Source of the DNA: Anniella stebbinsi
Lineage: Eukaryota > Chordata > Lepidosauria > Squamata > Anniellidae
DNA length: 64,000 bases
Direction: 5' to 3'
Assembly: GCA_029215795.1 (NCBI GenBank)
Contig: JARDYH010000002.1
Location: 204,639,810 to 204,703,809, forward strand
The notes beneath the pieces were generated by a model. The model was not told the DNA's origin. It made no database searches and saw only the letters and a list, made by a program, of their open reading frames with translations. Below, piece by piece: positions 56,437 to 64,000 of this stretch (its first letter is position 1; each line of letters begins with the position of its first letter). The translations under genes were made by a program, and so were the position numbers.

Positions 56437-56809
56437 TTGGTAGCATCTCCCACGCCACCACCCACAGTTCCTTGGAATGAGACAAGGTTTTGCGGCATTG
56501 TGGAGGATACAATATGGTGACTACTAGGCTGCGAAAGAAACTGTTCCTTCCCTTGCTTGTGGTGAGTCCCACCCTCCAAGAAACTGTCAGAGAATTCCTT
56601 CTCTGCCCCTGGAGAAATTTGGTGAAACTGCTCTGCCCACAAATAGAATGGAGAATTTCAAGAGACCTCTTTTACCCAGGCGTAGAAAATAGATGACCTC
56701 TTTCCACTTAGGCTTTTGTCTATATTGATTTCTACTGAGGGCAGGAGTGTGGAGCTTATACTTTATTCTCTCCTGTTTTAACACTGTAGTCTCCTCTAAA
56801 TGAGTAATT

Positions 56810-57145
56810 TATTGCACACTCATGATTGGCCACTCACAGATGTTTTTGGGTCCAATACATGAAGTTGTCAAATACTAAGATGTCTCCTGCTGTATTCTCT
56901 GGAACCCCCGGTATGAAAAAAACCCCTTTAAAGTGGTAATAGCCAGGAAAAAGCAGTATCATCTGCCACTAGATGGAGCTGTCTCAATAGAAGTGAAGGG
57001 GGAGAAGTATTCAATTCAAAACATGTAGTCGCCCCTCTCCTCCCATGTAATGCAGCCCATAATTATCATGCCACAGAATGAGGAAACAAAAACCTCAGGT
57101 AAGCAATATAATTTCCCTCAATGTAAAGACACTCTGTGAGACATT
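56810..57145. repeat. Dispersed repeat, second copy of 14300-14635
   Basis: Shares TTTAAAGTGGTAATA, CCACTAGATGGAGCTGTCTC, GTCGCCCCTCTCC and TAATGCAGCCCATAAT with the copy at 14300. Same orientation. Confidence 0.65.
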
Positions 57146-57450
57146 TCCCATATATTTCTGATTTTGCACAGGGCACAAAGATAATAATCTGCAATCTTGG
57201 TTGGATGAAAAGACAAATGTGGCTCTTTTTCTTTCTCCATTTTAAAAGCTTTTCTGATGTAAGAGGCAGGATTGGGTGTTTTTTTTTTTTAAAAAACAAA
57301 GTAAATGGGGTCAATTTTGCTATGGAAAAATGAGTGGGAGGCATGCGGGAGGTGGACGTTGTTGTCTAAAGGACGTGCACACATCCATAAGTGGGCAGTA
57401 GTGAGCATGCAATAAAATGCTCATCTGATGAATCTCAGAGTTGGATGCAG

Positions 57451-57685
57451 ACTATGGCTCAGTTCGGACAACACAATAAACAACTGGTGTAGGGAAAACA
57501 ATCGTCAGTTGTTTTGACTATTGTGTCATCCGAATGCTGCCATAGTCAACTCAGCGTTGATCCTCATCCACACCACAGTTGATTATTTATTACCATGTTG
57601 TGTGGAGAGTGCTCCCTAGGGTTAGCGTGAGGGTTAGGGTTAGTCAACCCACCATTGACTATTGTGTTGTCCAAATTGAGCCAGT
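57451..57685. mobile_element. Palindromic MITE, related to 42821-43045
   Basis: GGCTCAGTTCGGACAACACAA and TTGTCCAAATTGAGCC are inverted ends. The centre holds GGGTTAGGGTTAG, a short telomere-like word that looks accidental here. Confidence 0.8.
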
Positions 57686-57904
57686 ATCTCATGCTTGGAA
57701 TAGACCCATTGTCAGTAATTGGATAAGTGAGTCATGACCAACATAAGTCCCATTAGTTCCAGTGGGTCCCCTATAAGCACAACTAAGTTTGGATCCAACC
57801 CAAAGGAAAAAATGAAGGGGAAGAGGACCATGCAAGTTGCCTTGGGTTCTTTGCAAGAGGAAAAAAGTGAGATATAAATGTAATAAATTATCATCATCAT
57901 CATT

Positions 57905-58020
57905 GTGTAGATCAGTCTTTCCCAACCTGGTGCCCTCTAGATGTGCTGAATTCCATCACCCATCATCTCCAACCAGCATGACCACCGGTGGATGCAGATT
58001 CTGCCAACTGTGCACAACCC
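57905..58020. repeat. Half of a short hairpin element
   Basis: TTTCCCAACCTGGTGCCCTC and CCAACCAGCATGACCAC are the left half of the family. The right half is absent. Confidence 0.55.
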
Positions 58021-58292
58021 AAGCAGAATGAAGCATAGCACTCATGCAGTGGAAATAAAAGGACCCCCTAACCTTGTGATTTGTGAATCTTGTGCTTGAT
58101 AAATAGGTGAGATAGTAAAGAACACACATTTCAAGGCAAGTTTTCCCCTTCCCTGTGATGTGACATTCAGTTGCTATGATATTCAGTTCCTTTACAATAT
58201 TTAATTTATATCCAGACTGGGCAAGAAAAGGTAAATTAGATGAGATGAAGGAGATCCACAATGAGATATTTCATCTCTTTACATCTGTGTGA

Positions 58293-58415
58293 ATCAGCCT
58301 CCCCCAGCCTGGTGCTCTCCAGATGTGTCGGGCAGGACTACAATTCCCACCATCCCCAGCCAGCATGGCAATGGATGATGAGAGTTGTAGTCCAAATGCA
58401 TTTGGAGGAGACCAG
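58293..58415. repeat. Short hairpin element
   Basis: CAGCCTGGTGCTCTCCAGA and TTTGGAGGAGACCAGG are inverted. Central GACTACAATTCCCACCATCC and GGATGATGAGAGTTGTAGTCC. Confidence 0.85.
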
Positions 58416-59455
58416 GTGAGGAAAGCAGCCACAGGGATTTGAATTGGGACCATGGCCCTAGGGGAGGGGGAATTATACCCCCTTGTGCCAATTTCCTGGA
58501 AAAAAAACCCCTCCAAGGCTGGTATTTGCCCTATTAGAGAAAACTTGGGTGCCCAAGAAAATCAGGTATAAGCAAATCTCTCTTTGTTAATCTCGCTTCT
58601 TGCTCCCTGCCCAGCTTTAAATTCAAGATTAAACTCAAGACCTGTTAGCAAGAAAAGTTAAGCAAGCACCAGCAAAGTGCCTAGAAACAGATTCATCTTG
58701 AGCATCTACTAGCAAGACAGCTCCATCTTAGCCTGGATAGGGTAAGAATTTGTTTTACATGGATTTATTTATTAAGTATTTATATTCTGCCCTTCAAAAG
58801 AAAAGCTTTTCCTCTCCTTGGTGTGTCTGATACAGTTCACTCATTCTATAAATTTGCAATATAGTCCAAGAGCGTCTTTGCAGGGTGGGTGGAGGGATGG
58901 TTATGCGCCTACATGTTGGTAGAGAGAGACGAGGGCTTGAAATTGTCAGCCCATCATCCATAAAGGGGCCACATAGGCTGCTGTTGTACAGCTGACATTA
59001 CAAGGAGCAGACAAGGAAAATGATAGTGCGGGAGAGAGAGTGAGAAGTGGGGTGGTAATGGGTCCTATGTTCTTTAGTAACCTGGGAAGCATGAGCACCC
59101 AGAAGACTCTAGATCTCCTGGTGCAAAGGTGGAAGCAGGATCAGGAAACCACGAGGGACACCTATTGCATGGGTTTTGATGTGTCTTTTCATTTTATGGA
59201 GTCTGCCAGCTACACAGATGTCCTTTGCCTTCTGCTGTATAAACATCCTATGGTGGGATATGGTCTAACTCTGGCTTGCACATTTGGTAGTCAGATAAGA
59301 AGGGTTGTATGGAATTTGTTCAATCAATTCCATCTGTGCTTTGTGGATTGGCAGACATCTTTTGATCCACTGTCCGCTCATTGACAGAACCAGGCTTTTC
59401 CATTTGCGCTAATGTGCATTAGTGCAAACGTAAATTTGCACAAATTCCTCCAAAA

Positions 59456-59484
59456 AGTAGTAGTAGTAGTAGTAGTAGTAGTAA
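59456..59484. repeat. (TAG)n microsatellite
   Basis: About nine uninterrupted TAG units. Confidence 0.9.
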
Positions 59485-59879
59485 TGAACAGTGCACATGT
59501 TTGCATGACTTGAAAAAAAACCCTGGTCCATTGCAGAACCTGTAGTTTGGATTCACAGAAATCGGAACTCAAATTGTGGATGTCTCTGACATCCCTACAG
59601 ATAAGGTACATCAAAGACCCCTTTAAAAAAAAAAATCCAAACATGGACATACTCTTGTTAGGTAGACCAATAGCCTGCAGTGCTGCAGTTACTTAATTTT
59701 AGGATCGTGACTAAATGGCCATTCTTTAGATGGGCATTCCCTTGCTTCTGTCAAAATATGGCTAGCCAGCCCTACTGCATTTGAGGACCCTCCCTCTCAT
59801 TCTGCTGAGTTGAGCCTTGGATATCAGCTCCACAGTCCTGACCTGATGGCACCATTGAGTACCTAATCACTTTGGGTGC

Positions 59880-60320
59880 TTCCAGATGGAGGGCTCCTAG
59901 CGCTACCAACTATTAGGCATTGCGTAGCTAAACCATCCTTTTTTCCTTAATGGATTTTCTGTGGTAAGAAGAAAAAGATGGAAGTGAGCCAGTGTGGTGT
60001 AGCAGCTAAAGTGCTGGACTGGGACTCAGGAGATCCAGTTTCTAGTCCCCACTTGGCCATGGAAGCTCCCTGGGTGACCTTGGGCCAGTCACAGACTCTC
60101 AGCCCTACCTTCCTCACAGGGTTGTTGTGGAGAGGAGGAGGATTATGTGTATACTGCCTTGAGTTCCTTGGAGGAAAAAAAAGGTGGGATATAAATGTAA
60201 CAAATAAAGAAGCGGTGGGGAAAGGCAGTGGGTGGATGGAAGACAATGTCACCTGGACTCCCTGTAAGATTCTGTGAATGAGGCGGGGTGATGGTACAAT
60301 AAAAGCCTCATCTGAAAACA
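59880..60320. mobile_element. Diverged element interrupted by a Sauria SINE
   Basis: The outer ends (GCTTCCAGATGGAGG and GCCTCATCTGAAAAC) and the AAAAAGATGGAAG / AAGCGGTGGGGAAAGGCAGT halves match the uninterrupted arrangement at 54530 (AAAGATGGAAGAAGCAGTGG). This shows that the SINE at 59984 inserted into it later. Confidence 0.65.
59984..60215 (+). mobile_element. Sauria-SINE-like element, complete
   Basis: Head GAGCCAGTGTGGTGTAGCAG, CAGGAGATCCAGTTTCTAGTCC, CCTTGGGCCAGTCACAGACT, CTCACAGGGTTGTTGTGGAG, and a tail GAGGAAAAAAAAGGTGGGATA then TAAATGTAACAAATAAAG. It interrupts the element at 59880-60320. Confidence 0.92.
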
Positions 60321-60699
60321 CCACTTGAATGCCTCTTGAGCTTCAAGTAACCCATTTTTGTGGGAGTTTGAATATGAACTAAGGAGCCAGCTATGTCACC
60401 TTGTTTGCTATGACCAAGCACCCAGATTAGCCCACAACTTTTATGTCTGGTGGCAATTGTGGCTGGTAAAGTTGGAAATTCTTACTACTCAGCTCCAAAT
60501 TCCATAACCCATCCCACCCTCTTTACAATCACAGGGCAATCCTACGTGGATTGTAAGACTACAGAGGAGCCTGTGTACAGCACTGTAGCTTCCACAAAGT
60601 TCCTCATTTCTTCAGCTGCAGCTGTGCAGCCTGGTGCTAAACACACCAACTCAGAAATGAATTCCCACTGAGTTCCAATCATCTCCGGGGCAAAACAGA

Positions 60700-60790
60700 C
60701 ATTACTTTAAGGCTGCAATCCTATGCATACTTACCTGGGAGTAAGCTCCATTGAATTCAATGGATTTACTTCTGAGTAGATACGCATAGG
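60700..60790. repeat. Short dispersed repeat with GGGAGTAAG core
   Basis: GCAATCCTATGCATACTTAC followed by CTGGGAGTAAG and CTCCATTGAATTCAATGG. The same text occurs at about 28800-28870, 39800-39960, 40110-40200 and 50100-50180. It is a high-copy short repeat of uncertain class. Confidence 0.65.
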
Positions 60791-61588
60791 ATGATTCTGT
60801 AAACCCAGCTCTAGCAGCTTCGTCTCTCGTTCATTTTTTTATTCTGGAGTAGGCACTGGGCCCCCGATCTGCATCTTAAAAGCCCCCACTAGGGTGCTGA
60901 TCCGGATCGGGCTCCTGTATCTACTCTAGAGTAAAGAGAGAGGGAGGGAGAGAGAGAGAGAGAGAGAGGGAGAGCGAGAATAGACGTAGCAGCCAGACGC
61001 AGATTGAAAGAACTGTCTAATTTTGCCCTCAGATGTGTTCATAAGAAGTGCAGTCTTCAAGATAGATAAAATCAAATCTTCTCTGCCCCTCTCTGTCTTT
61101 TTCCTTCCTCTCCCCTACATCTCACATTAAGCCGTGAAATGAGAACGTCTCGCTCTGCTAGAAGAATCCCACGGACTTTCTCCGACGGCGCCGTATTCGC
61201 CTGTTAATAGCGAGCAACGAATTTGCAAGGTGCTTGTAATTGAGCGAAACGCAGAACGCGGAGAGATGTAGCGAGGCTGAGGGACGGCCTGGCCGTGGCG
61301 AGTCTAATCAAAAGCACCGAGGATGGCCAACGTGGCTTGGCACGTCGGTTAAGTGGGGGGACTATCTCCCGTTAAGTGGGGGGACTTCCTCGCGTCCCCA
61401 CAGCTGGGAGCGATCGGATCTTCTGCTTCTTCTACCCAGTTCAGTCTCAACCCGGGGGGAAAAAAACCCACCCCGCCGCCACTTCCGTTCCAGGCAAATG
61501 TACTACCCCCCCCCCCTTTCTTTTCCGTTCTTAAAGCGGCATCCTCGGACTTACTCGTCGGGGCCGCCGCCCAGCATCCCTTCCTCAC

Positions 61589-61711
61589 CTTGTTTTGGTC
61601 GCCCTCGGACCAGTCCGCCCAGTAGTTCATCTCCTCGGGCTCTCCCAGTTCCTCCGCCAACGCCTGCGCCGAAACCAGGAACAGCACGGCCAAAAGCGCC
61701 AGGGCTTTCAT
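61589..61711 (-). CDS. First coding exon: signal peptide of an unrecognised secreted or type I protein
   Basis: Minus strand: ATG at 61711 in good context (GACGATGA, A at -3), 41 codons, then donor AAG|GTGAGG at 61588. The product starts with a textbook signal peptide: MKALALLAVLFLVSAQALA with a hydrophobic Leu/Ala core and an A-x-A cleavage site after residue 19. An acidic, Trp-containing mature start follows, EELGEPEEMNYWADWSEGDQ. Beyond the donor the frame runs on only as repeats of Gly and Ser, so splicing is expected. I do not recognise the family. Small secreted peptide precursors and single-pass membrane proteins both begin this way. The intron is phase 0. The downstream exons proposed at 50491 and 40949 do not fully fix the frame, so further exons are probably missing. 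Confidence 0.72.
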
Positions 61712-61798
61712 CGTCGTCTGCTTTTCCCCCGTCGAAGGAGCAGCCAGCCAGCCGGCGAACTCTTGCGGAACAGCCGGAGGGGGTGGAGGCAGGCGGAG

Positions 61799-61821
61799 GT
61801 GTGTGTGTGTGTGTGTGTGTT
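61799..61821. repeat. (TG)n microsatellite
   Basis: About eleven uninterrupted TG units, in the 5' UTR intron of the minus-strand gene. Confidence 0.9.
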
Positions 61822-61957
61822 TGTGGGATGCCGTCTAGGGAGCTGCCGCGTCCCTTTCTCGTCTTCCGACTGCTCAAAAGTTCTCAGAGGCTGGAGAGAG
61901 ACAGACAGAGACAGAGACAGAGAGAAAGAAGTAAGGGGTGGCTGCTGAGACTTTCAC

Positions 61958-62166
61958 CAGTGCAGGCTGATGGCTCCGATGTCAGTGGGGCTGTAAATCC
62001 ATTCTGGGTTTCAGTCAGAACCAGCCAGAATCTAAAACGGCTATCCAAGGTGCTGAACTCTAGACCCCAAATAGATTCAGCACCTTGGATAGTTCCTCGA
62101 GATTTCCGGCTGAAACCCAGAATAGATTCACAGCCCCACCTACATCGGAGCCACCAGCTTCCACTG
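61958..62166. mobile_element. Palindromic hAT-type MITE, second copy of the 38667 family
   Basis: CAGTGCAGGCTGATGGCTCC at the left; ACATCGGAGCCACCAGCTTC then CACTG at the right. The arms TGTAAATCCATTCTGGGTTT and AACCCAGAATAGATTCACAG are inverted. The flanks ACTTTCAC and GTTTTCAC agree at six of eight bases, consistent with an older 8-bp duplication. It sits between the TATA box and the first coding exon of the minus-strand gene. Confidence 0.85.
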
Positions 62167-62226
62167 GTTTTCACGGAACTCAGCCTAGACAAGCTCAAAG
62201 CAGGCAAAAGCGGACATCTCTTTCTC

Positions 62227-62246
62227 TCCCCCCCCCCCCCCCCCAA
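62227..62246. repeat. Poly(C) run
   Basis: About 17-20 consecutive C bases; a likely length-variable homopolymer. Confidence 0.85.
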
Positions 62247-62360
62247 CAGAGTTCCTTCCTCGCTTGATCCTCTCACCCTCGAGCCTGGAGCAGAGGTGTG
62301 ACAGTGAATCAAAGCAGCGCCTAAGGCAGCCAGCCGAGGCTGAAGAGTTGCTGAGAGAGC

Positions 62361-62392
62361 ACTTACGGCAGTGGGGAAGGTGGCGGTGAATG
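62361..62392 (-). other. Probable 5' non-coding exon end and splice donor
   Basis: Minus strand: GCC|GTAAGT places a perfect donor at 62361-62366 about 50-55 bases downstream of the TATA box. With a start near 62388-62394, a non-coding first exon of only about 25 nt is implied, joined to an acceptor somewhere just before 61711. The acceptor is less clear (candidates in the CCTCCACCCCCTCCGGCTGT tract near 61770). Inference, not proof. Confidence 0.45.
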
Positions 62393-62416
62393 GAGACACG
62401 CCAAAGAAGCCTCCAC

Positions 62417-62424
62417 TTTTATAT
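62417..62424 (-). promoter_or_regulatory. TATA box of the minus-strand gene
   Basis: Minus strand reads GGATATAAAAGTGGAGG: a strong TATA box (ATATAAAA), properly placed upstream of the GTAAGT donor and the signal-peptide exon. Confidence 0.65.
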
Positions 62425-62494
62425 CCTGCAGGCTGGGAGGTTCGAAGAGTTTCATCTGCCTCCGTCTAATTGCTCCCTTGTATTTATCATGGGA

Positions 62495-62504
62495 GTCACG
62501 TGAC
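62495..62504. promoter_or_regulatory. Palindromic E-box GTCACGTGAC
   Basis: A perfect ten-base palindrome containing CACGTG, about 70-80 bp upstream of the TATA box. This is the high-affinity site for USF and MiT/TFE-type bHLH-zip factors. It suggests basal or lysosomal/pigment-type bHLH-zip control, but one site proves nothing. Confidence 0.5.
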
Positions 62505-63465
62505 GAGCCCCCACCCACTCACCCCCCCCCAAAGCGTGATCAAGCGTGATCGATATTCAATTACCACAAGACTCACTTCCTTCCCAGCTCGCTGCCCAGC
62601 TCCCCTGAAGGCTTTCTTTGGACGTGGTGTCTCCCCACAACCCTTGGGATAAATCCCCCTTTCTGTGTGGCTTTTCTTATGATACCACCTGGGACAAGCC
62701 TACGCAGAAAGAACCCATCTTCCTGCCAGCAGCTCCTCCCAACCTCTCAGAGATGGCTGGTGGTGTGTTCCAGTGTCCTGGGAGAACCGCGATGAATCAT
62801 CAAAGCAGATCCAGTGACTCATCTAGGGCGACTTTTTGAGAAGGTTTTGGATGTGGCAGGCCTGGTTTGGTTTGAACAGGCACTCCAAAGTCTCACTTCA
62901 AAGAGTGGAAGGGTGACTTTTTGTGTGTGCATAAAGTCCCAAATGTCCTCCAGGGGATCAGGATTTTTAAAATCTCACTAATAAAAGGGATATGGAATCT
63001 GTGAACAGTTGCACGAATGGTGTGACACGGTCCGACGAGAACGCTCACGTTGCTGATAATGAAGATTCAAAGAAATCAGTTGCTTGTCTGCCGGCTTTTC
63101 CATTGCTTTCCAGTTCTCCTCACATTACAGCTATGAGCAAGAGTGTGCATTTGCTAGCTGGTAGGATTTACAGTGTCTCCAGTCTCTCCGGCCCCCTTTC
63201 CTCACACCAGTTGCTTCAGAACTTGAATTGCAGAGAGAAGAAAAGGAAACACCCAACCCATCAGCAGCCCCAAAGCCTGCAATGTCGCCTGCCACACTAC
63301 CACACAAGGAAAGGAAGAGCATCTTGAGATGTTAGGCCACTATTAGACATAAGTGAAAGGGGTGTTTGGGAAGAAGGAGAATAGAGAGAGAGCCAACTTT
63401 GGAAAGCATAACTAGAATGTAGCATTAGAGATGGGTTAATTCTCTAAGCAAATGTATTGCACCAC
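62505..63465. other. Upstream intergenic region, no gene recognised
   Basis: Unique-looking sequence of mixed composition with a C-rich stretch at 62522-62531. Several short frames exist but lack splice or start context. Confidence 0.4.
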
Positions 63466-64000
63466 CTTGGCAGGGGCTGCTCAGTGATAGAGCACCTGCT
63501 TTGCATGCAGAAGGACCCAGGTTCAATCCCCAGCATCTCCAGGGGGCTGTCTATATGCAGCCAAAGCCCCTTGGTGGCTGTGAATCTGCGTTGAATCAGT
63601 TATATGACACAGCTGCAGATTCACAGCCATGGTGGGGCTTCCCCATGAAGCTGCACTTTGAAAAAAAATCAGGGACTTACCCCAACTTTTTTTGGTGGGA
63701 GTGAGGTCAGTACAGCTATTCCATTGTCTGACCTTGCTCTGGGGCCGATCTGGGGGTGGTCCTGGTGGAAAGCAACCAGCAATTAGTCGCAGGAAATCAG
63801 GAAGAGGGCGTGAGGTGGTGGCTCCGGTACGCAGATAACTGCTGGAAATCCCTTGGCATCGGGATTACCTAATGCCACCCTGGGTAGAGGAAACTGTGGG
63901 GCTTGGGGGGAAGGTGGTGCCAACTGACTGCTGTGAAGACAGTTCCTAGGCAGTACGAAAGAATCCTGCCTGAAACTGGTCTATATTGATAATATTGGAC
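63466..64000 (+). mobile_element. tRNA-derived SINE copy, interrupted, running off the window
   Basis: GGGGCTGCTCAGTGATAGAG, TTTGCATGCAGAAGGACC, and B-box GGTTCAATCC begin the same SINE family as 404-598. Its body reappears near 63958 (AAAGAATCCTGCCTGAAACTG) after about 400 bp of other sequence, so the copy has been split by a later insertion. Confidence 0.65.

Larger units (their letters stand above)
61130..61950. promoter_or_regulatory. CpG-rich region over the first coding exon of the minus-strand gene
   Basis: A dense run of CpG dinucleotides (for example CCGACGGCGCCGTATTCGCC near 61183 and CGTCGGGGCCGCCGC near 61556) sits over and downstream of the first coding exon. It contrasts with the AT-rich introns. 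CpG-island-like 5' regions are usual for vertebrate genes. Confidence 0.55.

Noticed and set aside
57617..57650. Telomere-like GGGTTAGGGTTAG
   Set aside because: Only two to three units, inside a palindromic MITE where the other copy lacks them. Not evidence for an internal telomere.
61240..62301. 353-residue plus-strand open frame
   Set aside because: It runs through the CpG-rich promoter, a (TG)n tract, a hAT MITE and a poly(C) run. The composition is Pro/Ser/Arg-rich with no domain, and it is antisense to the better-supported signal-peptide exon.

Overview
The window is 64 kb of vertebrate nuclear DNA, most likely from a squamate reptile (lizard or snake). Genes are sparse and split by long introns. 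The background is made of tRNA-derived SINEs with the layout of Sauria SINEs, CR1 LINE 3' fragments, a young full-length L1, and many short palindromic elements with hAT-type 8-bp target duplications. The species assignment is inferred from this repeat mix; nothing here is bacterial or viral.

Layout. The plus-strand terminal exon of an unrecognised gene ends at 1897. Ordinary repeat-rich DNA runs to 7845. A full-length L1 (7860-13672, 14-bp target duplications) follows, with an intact ORF1 and an ORF2 broken by two single-base frameshifts, both in homopolymer runs. A decayed C2H2 zinc-finger pseudogene lies at 14640-15275. Two intronless, highly basic H2B-like histone genes sit in tandem on the plus strand at 17566-18036 and 20711-21163. 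Both have polyadenylation signals and neither shows a replication-type histone stem-loop. The second has an octamer plus a TATA-like box, the classic H2B promoter pair.

From 27653 to 35885 the sequence is an almost perfect 8.2-kb inverted repeat: two ~4.0-kb arms around a 240-bp loop. It lies partly inside a hAT-type transposon whose true ends (29085 and 36133) carry a perfect 8-bp duplication. The right arm also carries 1.4 kb of host flank in inverted orientation. This suggests a fold-back duplication, through 4 bp of microhomology, after the transposon had inserted. An assembly artefact remains possible.

From 61711 down to about 40340 there appears to be a minus-strand gene with long introns. 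It has a TATA/E-box promoter in a CpG-rich region, a probable tiny 5' non-coding exon, and a first coding exon that encodes a clear signal peptide (61589-61711). A strong 24-nt micro-exon candidate (50491-50514) and a short terminal exon (40949-40998) follow. I could not name the protein, and exons are probably missing from this model. Its introns hold CR1, Sauria SINEs, hAT-type elements and two AT-rich stretches that could be conserved non-coding DNA.

The features most worth follow-up are the tandem divergent H2B-like genes, the transposon-borne palindrome, and the split secreted-protein gene.
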